From Candidatus Mediterraneibacter intestinavium (GTDB taxonomy: Bacteria; Bacillota; Clostridia; Lachnospirales; Lachnospiraceae): a stretch of DNA of 34,617 bases. The stretch is from contig DWXK01000077.1 in NCBI GenBank assembly GCA_019119205.1, positions 1 to 34,617 of the forward strand, in the 5' to 3' direction. Below the pieces are notes generated by a model. That model was not told the origin of the DNA, did not search any database, and saw nothing but the letters and a program-made list of their open reading frames with translations. This document shows positions 17,626 through 25,315 of the stretch, one piece after another; positions within the stretch are counted from its first letter, which is position 1, and the number at the start of each line of letters is the position of its first letter. A program made the translations under genes and the position numbers.

Positions 17626-17648
17626 CTCTTTGGGCACTGTGCTAAGGT
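17620..17648 (+). promoter_or_regulatory. Promoter of the GNAT gene
   Basis: TTGACA (17620-17625), 17-base spacer, TAAGGT (17643-17648). The -35 is perfect and the -10 is weak, so the promoter may be weaker than the divergent one or need help. Confidence 0.5.
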
Positions 17649-17709
17649 TATTTTCAACTTTTTTAAGGAATATCACAAATCTTATAGAAGCGAAAGGATA
17701 TGATGTGAA

Positions 17710-18135
17710 ATGAAAACAGAGGTCAGGATCTTCCGCGCGCTTCCCGAAGACGCGGCGCGCATCCGAAGAGCAGTCTTTATGGAAGAACAGGGATTTCATG
17801 ATGAATTTGATAAAGCAGATGAGACTGCATCCCACCTTGTATTATATATAGAAGGAACTCCCGCTGCGACATGCCGTTTCTTTCCCGGCACATCCGCGGG
17901 GGAATATATCGTGGGGCGGATCGCCGTCAGAAAAGAATCCCGCGGACAGCATCTCGGTTCCCGGGTGCTCTTGGCTGCCGAAGAGGCGATACGGAAAGCC
18001 GGAGGCTCCAGAATCGTCCTCCACGCGCAGGAACAGGCCCGCCCCTTCTATGAGAAACAGGGTTACACAGCATATGGGACACCGGACCTGGACGAGGATC
18101 ATCCCCATATCTGGATGGCAAAAACACTGTCCTGA
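17710..18135 (+). CDS. GNAT family N-acetyltransferase (YjcF/ElaA-like)
   Basis: 141 aa, single GNAT domain. The VFMEEQGFHDEFDKAD start (about 23-38) is characteristic of the YjcF/ElaA branch, and the acetyl-CoA loop is VRKESRGQHLGSRVL (about 74-88; R-x-x-G-x-x-L/G pattern). The C-terminal 'HAQEQARPFYEKQGY' motif is the usual beta6-alpha4 of the fold. ATG at 17710 follows AAAGGA by 11 bases. The gene is divergent from potABCD with shared promoter sequence, which raises the idea of polyamine acetylation, but this branch is not the SpeG/BltD type and its substrate is unknown. Confidence 0.88.
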   Translation: MKTEVRIFRALPEDAARIRRAVFMEEQGFHDEFDKADETASHLVLYIEGTPAATCRFFPGTSAGEYIVGRIAVRKESRGQHLGSRVLLAAEEAIRKAGGSRIVLHAQEQARPFYEKQGYTAYGTPDLDEDHPHIWMAKTLS

Positions 18136-18159
18136 TTGTAGCTTTTACCCTGCTGTGTA

Positions 18160-18203
18160 AAAAATATGGAAGCGGAGATTGATATGTCATCCCCTCCTCC
18201 GCT
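18160..18203 (-). terminator. Likely terminator of the Crp/Fnr gene
   Basis: Minus strand AGCGGAG (18203-18197), starting inside the stop codon, pairs with CTCCGCT (18177-18171). A T-run (TTTTTT) begins about 6 bases later. The loop is long (19 bases), so efficiency is uncertain. Confidence 0.45.
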
Positions 18204-18861
18204 ATCTCAATTCAAAATGATTCCGCCGAAACCTCAGAAGCCCTTCATCCCGCATCCTTCCCAGTTCCGCAGACATGGCGCTCCGGTCCACAGACAGGAA
18301 ATCCGCCAGCTGCTGCCGGTTAAAAGGGATGTCAAAGACCGGGCTTCCGGCTCGCTGTGACTGTTCCGACAGATAGGACAACAGCTTCTCACGGGTCGTT
18401 CTTTTCGACATATGCTCCATCTTCTGCGTCAGCATCTTGTTCTTTTGCGCCAGCACGGAGAGCAGGTTGCGGATCAGCCGTCCGTGGAACGGACATGCCG
18501 ACGGGCACATGGTCAGGATCCGCTTCACATCCAGAAAAAGCACTTCACTGTCTTTTACTGCGACGGCGTTATTCAGTATCTCTTCACTCCCCAGACAGGC
18601 ATACACTTCTCCGAAGATCTCCCCTTCTGCGATCTCATTTAAAATACTCAGATTTCCCCAGTAATCCTCCTTCTGGATATGGATGCTCCCCTCCAGCAGC
18701 AGCGCCACGCTGTCGATCCGCTCTCCTCTCCGAAACACCATCTCTCCTTTGCGATACTTCCGCCTGACAGCGGACAGGCAGCCGAGCATGGATGTGATCT
18801 CTTTCCCGTCGATCCCCTGGAACAGCTTTGAATTTTTCAAGAGTGTGATATATTTTTCCAT
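18202..18861 (-). CDS. Crp/Fnr family transcriptional regulator (HcpR-like by context)
   Basis: 219 aa. A cyclic-nucleotide-type sensor domain (about 12-115, with VFRRGERIDSVALLLEGSIH) is followed by the dimer helix and a C-terminal winged helix (about 150-215; TTREKLLSYLSEQ, then FNRQQLADFLSVDRSAMSAEL as recognition helix). It lacks the N-terminal cysteine cluster of FNR, but has two cysteines (CPSAC, about 119-123) at the start of the dimer helix. It is divergent from hcp; in clostridia and other anaerobes Crp/Fnr proteins (HcpR) next to hcp control the nitrosative-stress response. That role is inferred here. Confidence 0.9.
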   Translation of the reverse strand: MEKYITLLKNSKLFQGIDGKEITSMLGCLSAVRRKYRKGEMVFRRGERIDSVALLLEGSIHIQKEDYWGNLSILNEIAEGEIFGEVYACLGSEEILNNAVAVKDSEVLFLDVKRILTMCPSACPFHGRLIRNLLSVLAQKNKMLTQKMEHMSKRTTREKLLSYLSEQSQRAGSPVFDIPFNRQQLADFLSVDRSAMSAELGRMRDEGLLRFRRNHFELR

Positions 18862-18873
18862 GATCGTCCTTTC

Positions 18874-18887
18874 GTTGTAAAAACAAC
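18874..18887. promoter_or_regulatory. Inverted repeat GTTGT-N4-ACAAC, candidate Crp/Fnr-type operator
   Basis: 5-4-5 geometry like an FNR site. Its centre (18880.5) is about 41 bases upstream of the start expected from the hcp -10 box at 18910-18915, the classical class II activator position. It also lies within the leader of the regulator gene, just before its ribosome site. Confidence 0.5.
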
Positions 18888-18897
18888 CGATTTATTT

Positions 18898-18917
18898 TGA
18901 TCATCGTACTATGATCA
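18898..18917. promoter_or_regulatory. Perfect palindrome TGATCAT-N6-ATGATCA in the hcp/regulator intergenic region
   Basis: It overlaps both -10 elements: the minus-strand TACGAT of the regulator and the plus-strand TATGAT of hcp. A protein bound here would block both genes. Confidence 0.55.
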
Positions 18918-18931
18918 TCACGTGAAGTCAA
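18903..18931 (-). promoter_or_regulatory. Promoter of the Crp/Fnr regulator gene
   Basis: Minus strand: TTGACT (18931-18926), 17-base spacer, TACGAT (18908-18903). The spacing is ideal. Confidence 0.6.
18910..18915 (+). promoter_or_regulatory. -10 box of hcp, without a recognisable -35
   Basis: TATGAT matches consensus at five of six positions. The sequence 16-18 bases upstream (around CCGATT) is no -35 box, which fits an activator-dependent promoter. Confidence 0.5.
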
Positions 18932-18971
18932 GCAGCACAACAAAAATTTACATGACCAGGAGGTTAATAAA

Positions 18972-20573
18972 ATGTCAGATAATATGTTTTGCTTTCAGTG
19001 TGAACAGACCGCCGGATGCACAGGATGCACAGGAAGATCCGGAGTTTGCGGAAAGACCTCAGATGTGGCTAAACTTCAGGATGAACTTACGGGAGCCCTG
19101 ATCGGACTTGCCCGTGCTTCGTCCGGAAGTGTCCCCTCTGAAAGTACCAGCCGTGCAATGATCGAAGGTCTCTTCACAACGATCACAAACGTAAACTTCA
19201 ATGAGGAAACCTTACGAGAGCAGATCAAAAATGTAACGAGAGAAAAAAATGCCCTCGCCCCACACTGCGGAACCTGTGCGCAGCCCTGCATCAAAAATGA
19301 GGATTATGATATGGCTCAGCTCTGGAACGCAGACGAGGATATCCGTTCCCTGAAATCCCTCATCCTGTTCGGACTGCGGGGCATGGCCGCATATGCGTAT
19401 CACGCCATGGTGCTCGGGTATTCCGACGAGGAAGTCAACTCCTTTTTCTATGAAGGGCTGTTCGCGGTCGGCGAGGACTGGGAGCCGGATCAGCTCCTTC
19501 CCGTCGTCCTGAAAGTCGGGGAGATCAACCTGAAATGTATGGAACTTCTGGATAAGGCAAACACAGAAACTTACGGTGATCCCGTACCTACAGTCGTACC
19601 GCTGAAAGTAGAGAAAGGACCTTTTATCGTGATCAGCGGGCACGACCTGAGAGACCTTCAGCTTCTTCTGGAGCAGACTGCCGGGAAAGGGATCAACATC
19701 TACACCAACGGGGAGATGCTCCCCGCCCACGCATACCCGAAACTGAAAGCTTATCCGCATCTGAAAGGGAATTTCGGGACCGCATGGCACAACCAGCAGA
19801 AGGAATTTGCAGATATCCCGGCACCGGTCCTGTTTACCACAAACTGTCTGATGCCGCCAAAGGAAAGCTATGCTGACCGGGTATTTACAACAGAAGTCGT
19901 CTCCTGCCCGGGAGTCCTCCATATCGGCGAAGAGAAAGATTTCACGCCGGTCATCGAAAAGGCTCTGGAACTGGGCGGATATACGGAAGATCAGGAATTC
20001 TCGGGGATCAACGGCGGAACGGAAGTCACGACAGGATTCGGCCACAACGCTGTCCTGTCCGCTGCGGATCAGGTCATCGACGCGGTAAAGAGCGGCGCCC
20101 TGCGCCACATCTTCCTGGTCGGAGGATGCGACGGAGCCCGCAGGGGGCGCAGCTATTATACAGAGTTTGTAAAACAGACTCCCTCCGATACAGCCGTGCT
20201 CACCCTCGCCTGCGGAAAGTATCGTTTCAACGATCTCGACCTCGGCACTATAGGGGGACTGCCCCGGATCATGGACATGGGACAGTGCAATGACGCGTAC
20301 AGCGCGATCAAAGTCGCCGTCGCTCTCGCAGATGCGTTTGGCTGCGGGGTCAATGATCTTCCGCTCACGCTGGTGCTGTCCTGGTATGAACAGAAAGCAG
20401 TCTGCATCCTGCTCACGCTGCTCCACCTCGGCATCAAAAACATCTATCTCGGGCCAACGCTGCCGGCGTTCCTGTCGCCCGGAGTGCTGAAGATCCTGGT
20501 GGAAAATTATGAGATCCATCCGACTTCAACGCCGGAGAAAGATCTGGCAGAGATCCTGAACGGGGCCGTATAA
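18972..20573 (+). CDS. hcp: Hydroxylamine reductase / hybrid-cluster protein
   Basis: 533 aa. The N-terminus has a cysteine set C7-x2-C10, C19 and C26 (CFQCEQT, then a CTGC and CGK), the ligands of the [4Fe-4S] cluster, plus an additional Cys16. Later conserved pieces for the hybrid cluster are seen: HCGTCAQPC, GHDLRDLQLLLEQT (contains His and Glu), TTNCLMPP, SCPGVLHI, VGGCDGARRGRSYY and a closing GGLPRIMDMG. The family reduces hydroxylamine and acts as an NO reductase/nitrosylase in anaerobes. AGGAGG precedes the ATG by 8 bases. It is divergent from a Crp/Fnr regulator. No hcr reductase partner follows. Confidence 0.95.
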   Translation: MSDNMFCFQCEQTAGCTGCTGRSGVCGKTSDVAKLQDELTGALIGLARASSGSVPSESTSRAMIEGLFTTITNVNFNEETLREQIKNVTREKNALAPHCGTCAQPCIKNEDYDMAQLWNADEDIRSLKSLILFGLRGMAAYAYHAMVLGYSDEEVNSFFYEGLFAVGEDWEPDQLLPVVLKVGEINLKCMELLDKANTETYGDPVPTVVPLKVEKGPFIVISGHDLRDLQLLLEQTAGKGINIYTNGEMLPAHAYPKLKAYPHLKGNFGTAWHNQQKEFADIPAPVLFTTNCLMPPKESYADRVFTTEVVSCPGVLHIGEEKDFTPVIEKALELGGYTEDQEFSGINGGTEVTTGFGHNAVLSAADQVIDAVKSGALRHIFLVGGCDGARRGRSYYTEFVKQTPSDTAVLTLACGKYRFNDLDLGTIGGLPRIMDMGQCNDAYSAIKVAVALADAFGCGVNDLPLTLVLSWYEQKAVCILLTLLHLGIKNIYLGPTLPAFLSPGVLKILVENYEIHPTSTPEKDLAEILNGAV

Positions 20574-20588
20574 AGCGGTCCCCCGTTC
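20558..20588. terminator. GC-rich hairpin at the end of hcp
   Basis: GAACGGGG (20558-20565) pairs with CCCCGTTC (20581-20588), with an inner CCG/CGG. The stem spans the stop codon. No T-run follows, so it is at best a weak terminator or a 3'-end stabiliser between the convergent genes. Confidence 0.4.
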
Positions 20589-20620
20589 TGCCAAACGCTT
20601 CATTGCCGCGAAAAGCACTT

Positions 20621-20956
20621 TCAAAGGTGCCTTTGCTCCTCGATCTCATAGATATCCCCCATCGGGATCTTCGTATCAACCACTTTGAGCAGCTTCGCCG
20701 TGGGATCGATCCGGGCTACCATCCCGGTCACTTTCCGGAATTCTCCTCTGGAGAAATACACCACCGAGACCATATCGTTTTTATGCACCTGCCTCAGCTT
20801 CCGGTCCAGTTCTTCCTGATATTCCTCAGAGAACTCCGGTTTCGGCACCGTGATCTTTTCCTTTCTTCGCAGCGCTTCGGAATATCCTTTCAGCGCTGCG
20901 AAGGGCATGAACTGCTTTGCCCGCATCTCCCTGCTCATCTTTCCCCTGGTTTCCAC
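20621..20956 (-). CDS. YolD-like family protein
   Basis: 111 aa. The N-terminal RAKQFMPFAALKGYSEALR (about 12-30) and the 'KVTGMVARIDPTAKLLKVVD' strand region are the YolD-like (PF08863) signature. Translation likely begins at the GTG at 20956, because AGGAGG lies 8 bases upstream; an ATG six codons later is the alternative. YolD-like genes commonly follow UvrX-type Y-family polymerases, as here, in one operon under SOS control, though their role is not settled. It overlaps the 3' end of the polymerase frame by 131 bases. Confidence 0.85.
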   Translation of the reverse strand: METRGKMSREMRAKQFMPFAALKGYSEALRRKEKITVPKPEFSEEYQEELDRKLRQVHKNDMVSVVYFSRGEFRKVTGMVARIDPTAKLLKVVDTKIPMGDIYEIEEQRHL

Positions 20957-22214
20957 TTCTGTGACCTCCTATCTGACAGTTTCTCTCCGCCGCCGTCGCT
21001 CCCTCCTGCAGGTCCATCCCGCGCAGAAGGGCATTTTTCCCGAACTTCTCCTTGATATCGATCACAGCCTTCTGGAGCCGGTTCTCCTTCTCCAGCTCCT
21101 CCGGGCTGGTAAAGAGGTCATACTGACGGTATGCCTCATCCATCACATGGTTCAAAGTCAGGCTGAGCCGCCTCACCGGAGTCCGCCGGTCCACGATCCG
21201 CTCAAAAAGCTGCTCCGTACAGGCAATGATCCGCCTGGAAGAACTCGTTGCGGAATTCAGATCAGCGGAACCGTGCGCCGACTTCTTCTCCAGCCGGTAA
21301 CTGTACCCCGCATGGAGGGTGACAGAATCGGTGACCAGACCTTTTTCCACCAGTTCCAGGCAGAGAGAATCCGCCATCTCCTTCGCCACGAGCTTCGCCT
21401 CTTCAAAATGATAATCCCTGGGGAGGACCTGCCCGCTGGATAGGGAATTGGACTTCGGCTTATACGCTTTGATGTCCGCCATCGTAGTGCTCTCCCGCCC
21501 CCACGCATGGTCGATCAGAAGTTCCGCATCCACGCCGAACATCCGATACAGCAGATCTTCATCTGCCCGGGCGATCTCCCTCATGGTCGTGATTCCTGCC
21601 CGCGCGAGCCGGTTCACAGTCCCTTTCCCCACCTTCCAGAAATCAGTCAGCGGCTTATGGTCCCACAGCGTCATCCGATAGGTCTCCTCATCCAGTATCC
21701 CGATGTGGTCCTCCACATGCTTCGCCGTGATATCCAGAGCCACCTTTGCCAGATAGAGATTGGTCCCGATCCCGGCAGTCGCCGTGATCCCGGTATTTTC
21801 CAGGACGTCCTGCATCATCCGGATGCTCAGTTCCTTTGCGGACATCTGATACATCTCCAGATAATCCGTCACATCCATAAAAACTTCGTCAATGCTGTAA
21901 ACATGGATATCCTCTTTCGAGATATATTTCAGATAAATACCGTATATCTCGGCAGAATAGTCAATATAGAGCTGCATCCGCGGCGGTGCCATGATATATC
22001 GGATCCCCTCCGGGATCTCAAACACCCTGCATCTCCCCGGGATCCCCATGGCTTTCATCGCAGGAGATACGGCGAGACAGATCGTCTTCTCCGTCCGCTC
22101 CGGATCCGCCACGACCAAGTTTGCAGTCATCGGATCCAGATGTCTCTCCCGGCATTCCACAGAGGCATAGAAAGATTTCAGGTCAATACAAACGTAGACT
22201 CTCTTTTTTTTCAT
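20826..22214 (-). CDS. Y-family DNA polymerase (UvrX/DinB-like, translesion synthesis)
   Basis: 462 aa. The palm begins CIDLKSFYASVECRE (about 9-23; catalytic Asp), with YSIDEVFMDVT (about 105-115) as the second acidic motif. Helix-hairpin-helix (thumb, FWKVGKGTVNRL) and little-finger regions follow. The ribosome site AAGGAGATGGG precedes the ATG. Homologues usually end shortly after a GATxxERNxQIGGH motif; here no stop occurs there and the frame runs 43 more residues through the start of yolD, giving an unlikely tail. Operator and promoter at 22316-22355 (twin LexA sites) imply induction by DNA damage. Error-prone bypass is the family function. Confidence 0.93.
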   Translation of the reverse strand: MKKKRVYVCIDLKSFYASVECRERHLDPMTANLVVADPERTEKTICLAVSPAMKAMGIPGRCRVFEIPEGIRYIMAPPRMQLYIDYSAEIYGIYLKYISKEDIHVYSIDEVFMDVTDYLEMYQMSAKELSIRMMQDVLENTGITATAGIGTNLYLAKVALDITAKHVEDHIGILDEETYRMTLWDHKPLTDFWKVGKGTVNRLARAGITTMREIARADEDLLYRMFGVDAELLIDHAWGRESTTMADIKAYKPKSNSLSSGQVLPRDYHFEEAKLVAKEMADSLCLELVEKGLVTDSVTLHAGYSYRLEKKSAHGSADLNSATSSSRRIIACTEQLFERIVDRRTPVRRLSLTLNHVMDEAYRQYDLFTSPEELEKENRLQKAVIDIKEKFGKNALLRGMDLQEGATAAERNCQIGGHRSGNQGKDEQGDAGKAVHALRSAERIFRSAAKKGKDHGAETGVL

Positions 22215-22310
22215 TTCTGCCCATCTCCTTCCCAGGATTTCAATCTATTTTCTGCACAATACGAAGATTCGCCTGCGGATCCTATCAGGAACCCTGGTTT
22301 TTACTTAGAA

Positions 22311-22361
22311 AAAAAGAACGTGTGTTCTAATATTATACTATCAGAACACACGTTCTTTTTC
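22311..22361 (-). terminator. Probable terminator of the upstream glycoside operon, overlapping the SOS boxes
   Basis: Minus strand arms AAAAAGAACGTGTGTTCT and AGAACACACGTTCTTTTT are fully complementary. The right arm ends in a run of seven T. It lies about 190 bases after the GH78 stop at 22553. The 22356-22552 stretch otherwise shows nothing recognisable. Confidence 0.6.
22316..22355 (-). promoter_or_regulatory. Twin SOS (LexA) boxes flanking the -10 of the polymerase promoter; also a terminator-like hairpin
   Basis: Two boxes GAAC-N4-GTTC: GAACGTGTGTTC at 22316-22327 and GAACACACGTTC at 22344-22355. Between them, on the minus strand, TATAAT (22337-22332). A TTGAAA lies just upstream of the second box, but its spacing to TATAAT (20) is long; TAGTAT at 17 is the alternative. 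The two boxes are reverse complements of each other, so the transcript can form an 18-bp stem with a 14-base loop, followed by T residues. Confidence 0.85.
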
Positions 22362-22552
22362 AATCCCGTTTTTTAAATTGGAAAAAACTTTCAGTACATC
22401 TACCCGATTCCGCAGCGGCGTGCTTCCTGATATACCACACTGCCCGCGTCTTCTTTCCTTGTGTTCCTCTTCTTCTGACACATTCTTTTCTTTCCCCTTT
22501 TTAACCGCAGACAGATCTTTCACTCACCGCTCGGGCAGGCAGGAGTCCTCTC

Positions 22553-25315
22553 TCATCTGATATACTCTTTCACAAATGCTCCGTTGCCAAGCTTTTCTGT
22601 CTTTCCGTCAGGGAGCACCAGTTCCGCCTCCGTGTTCGGCGGGATAACGCCGCTTATTTTTATCCTTTCTCTGCTGGAGCCGTCCGGCGTTTCCTTCTTC
22701 TCCCAGCGAAGCTTTATCTCGCCGTGTACGCTGTGGTAAGCCCCTTCCGCCCAGTCAAGTCCGAAGTCATACCCCGGCTCCAGCAGGACCCTGTCATAAC
22801 CGGTTCCGTCATTCTTTATCCCCAGTACTCTGCGGTACAGGAAACTGCCCACACAGCCGAACGCATAATGGTTAAAGGAACATCCGTCCACCTGTCCGTC
22901 CGGGCGGACTGCATCCCAGTTCTCCCACATGGTAGTCGCGCCGTGCTCCACTTCATAGATCCAGCCCGGGCACCCGTTCTGGTTCAGGACTTTCCATGCC
23001 AGTTCCCGGTATCCACAGTCACAGAGCACATCCAGGATGTGCGGCACTGACATAAACCCGGCGTCCGGTTTACAGTCATTCTCCAGTATCATCTCTTCCA
23101 GCCTTGCTGCAAAGTTCTTCTCCATCTCCGCCGGGATCATATGATATTTCAAGGCAAGGATATAACTGCCCTGCATCTCCTGCTTCAGTTTTCCGTCTTC
23201 TGTACACAGTTCCTCGCGGAACGCTCTGCGGACTCTCTGCCCATATGTCCGGTATTCTTCTGCCTTTTCCTCTTCTCCCAGGATCTCCAGGACTTCGGCG
23301 AGCATATCGGCATCCGCCGCCAGAAGCGCGGTATCGACTACGTTCATCGTCAGGAAAGATGAGGCAGGGCCGTCGGAGAATCCGGCTTCATTTTTCACAC
23401 TGGGCACCAGCCAGTCCCCGAAATGGAACCCTGTATTGATAAGATAATGCTGGTTTTCGTTTTTCGGACTGTCCTCCACACCGGGCGGCAGTTCCGAAGC
23501 GGCAGCCTGCATCGCGTTCACCCACTTCTCCATTGCGTCCTGGCATGTTGCCAGCACGCTCTTATCCCCTTCCTGACGGTACAGCTCCAGAGGGAGAGTC
23601 AGGATGACGTCGCCCCAGCCGAGAGACCCTGCATAGGTCTGCTGGATATAATTTTTGATCAGAGGCACCGTATTCATCACATGCCCGTTCTCCTTCTGCT
23701 CCCTGCGGACGCTTTCCAGCCAGTCCTCAAAAAACGCTGTCATTTCCTGATTGTAAAGCGCTGTTTCTCCGTATGTCACTACATCGCCGGTCCATCCCGC
23801 CTTCTCCCTTGTGGGGCAGTCGGTGGGGATTCCCACCGTATTGGAACGCTGACTCCAGTAAATGTTGTGCTGAAGCCGGTTCAGTTTCTCATCTGAACAC
23901 CGGAAAGACCCTGTCACCGGATTCGCGCTGCTGAACGCTTTCGCTGTAAACTGTTCCGGTTTCCAGTCTTTCCCCCCGGTCACCCGCACATAGCGGAACC
24001 CGTGATATGTAAACTCCGGCTCAAAAACTTCCCCTCTCTTTCCGGCGCTGATGTACACATCCTTCTGCTCACGGGTGCTGTCCGTAAAGGCATAGATAAA
24101 ATTGCCTTCCGCATCCAGCATCTCGCCGTGCTCAAAGCTGATCTTCTCTCCGGCGTCTGCATGGACCTCCACGCGGACCGCGCCCGCCATGTTCTGACCG
24201 AAATCGATCACAGTCTCACCATTTGTCGTCACCATGATCTCTTTTGCCGGTATCTCCTCATACACTTCGACCGGAGGAGCGCTCTGCGCCGTCAGTATAT
24301 CATACTGCTCTTTTCCAAATCCCTTCTCCTTTACCGGCTTCCATCCCTCCGCTGCATACACAGCTTCAGAGGGGTCGCCGTCGTCGTTCCGGGCATCCAC
24401 ATATTCCCCTCGGAAAAGATCCGCATAGCGGATCGGGCCGTCAAAAGAACAGGTGAATTTTCCGTCCGAATAAAGAGCGCTCTTCCTCCCGTCCTGTCCC
24501 CACATCTCCATCTGAAAGAGCAGACCGGGAACTTCTCCGTACTCGCAGCCTTTTCCAAGGGCGATCTTGCCCTTGTACCAGCCGTCCGCCACAGTCGCGC
24601 AGAGAGCGTTTTCCCCTGCCTGCAGGAATTCTGTCACATCGTAAGCCTGGTATTTCAGCCGTTTCTCATAGGTAGTAAATCCCGGAGCAAGCAGAGTTCC
24701 CGGCACTTTCTTCCCATTGACAGACAGGTTGTAGATGCCGTGGGCGGTCATATAGATTTTCGCATATTCCGGCTTTTCTTTCAGTTTGAATGTGCGGCGG
24801 AACCGGACCGGCGGGTCATAGGGTTCTGCGTCAAACAGCGCCCAGATATCGCTGTCCAGATAATACTTCGGCTGCTCGCCCCGCATCATCGCCGCCATGC
24901 ACTCGCCCCAGATCTCCTGAGCTTTGGGCAGTGGGTTCTCCGCAAGCTGCGGAAGAGGCTCTGACGGCTCGATCCACTGCGCTTTCCAGTCCGTTCTGTC
25001 AAACAGAGCTGTCTCAAATCGTCCCTCTTTGCTTACCTCCTCATTTCCAAAGTTGTCCCATACTGTGATCCGATAGACATATCTGCCGGAGGATACAAGC
25101 GGCGCGCCAGCGTATGCGATATCGACCGTTTCCCTGCTCTGTACCTTTCCGCTGTCCCAGACAAGGGCGCCTGTGTGATCTTTTACTGTAATCTCATATG
25201 CGCTCTGGAACACATTCTTTTCTTCTGACTTCATTTCCCATGAAAACCTTGGGTGGCGGTTTGCGACTGCCAGCGGCGTGTGGACACGCTCGCACGTAAT
25301 GTTTTCAACCTTCAT
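22553..25315 (-). CDS. Alpha-L-rhamnosidase, GH78 family (second copy)
   Basis: 920 aa with no signal peptide, so cytoplasmic. N-terminal beta domains (HPRFSWEMKSEEKNVFQSAY, about 21-40, and the YMTAHGIYNLSVNGKKVPG strand pair) are followed by the (alpha/alpha)6 barrel. Acid motif DCPTREKAGWTGD begins at Asp499, with Glu504 and Asp511 at the spacing of Bacillus RhaB. The base-region motif TTMWENWDA has Glu798, followed by FNHYAFG. The C-terminal beta domain ends at 920, without the extra tail of its paralogue. The start overlaps the esterase stop (AAATGA) with AGGAGG upstream. It is the last gene of the run and should release terminal L-rhamnose from an imported glycoside; linkage preference is unknown. 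Confidence 0.93.
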   Translation of the reverse strand: MKVENITCERVHTPLAVANRHPRFSWEMKSEEKNVFQSAYEITVKDHTGALVWDSGKVQSRETVDIAYAGAPLVSSGRYVYRITVWDNFGNEEVSKEGRFETALFDRTDWKAQWIEPSEPLPQLAENPLPKAQEIWGECMAAMMRGEQPKYYLDSDIWALFDAEPYDPPVRFRRTFKLKEKPEYAKIYMTAHGIYNLSVNGKKVPGTLLAPGFTTYEKRLKYQAYDVTEFLQAGENALCATVADGWYKGKIALGKGCEYGEVPGLLFQMEMWGQDGRKSALYSDGKFTCSFDGPIRYADLFRGEYVDARNDDGDPSEAVYAAEGWKPVKEKGFGKEQYDILTAQSAPPVEVYEEIPAKEIMVTTNGETVIDFGQNMAGAVRVEVHADAGEKISFEHGEMLDAEGNFIYAFTDSTREQKDVYISAGKRGEVFEPEFTYHGFRYVRVTGGKDWKPEQFTAKAFSSANPVTGSFRCSDEKLNRLQHNIYWSQRSNTVGIPTDCPTREKAGWTGDVVTYGETALYNQEMTAFFEDWLESVRREQKENGHVMNTVPLIKNYIQQTYAGSLGWGDVILTLPLELYRQEGDKSVLATCQDAMEKWVNAMQAAASELPPGVEDSPKNENQHYLINTGFHFGDWLVPSVKNEAGFSDGPASSFLTMNVVDTALLAADADMLAEVLEILGEEEKAEEYRTYGQRVRRAFREELCTEDGKLKQEMQGSYILALKYHMIPAEMEKNFAARLEEMILENDCKPDAGFMSVPHILDVLCDCGYRELAWKVLNQNGCPGWIYEVEHGATTMWENWDAVRPDGQVDGCSFNHYAFGCVGSFLYRRVLGIKNDGTGYDRVLLEPGYDFGLDWAEGAYHSVHGEIKLRWEKKETPDGSSRERIKISGVIPPNTEAELVLPDGKTEKLGNGAFVKEYIR

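Noticed and set aside
19212-20519. Minus-strand open frame of 435 codons opposite hcp
   Set aside because: Antisense to an unmistakable hcp; no recognisable motifs.
22341-22523. Small 60-codon frame between the second GH78 and the polymerase gene
   Set aside because: GTG start without ribosome site, low-complexity charged sequence, and its end runs into the SOS box region.
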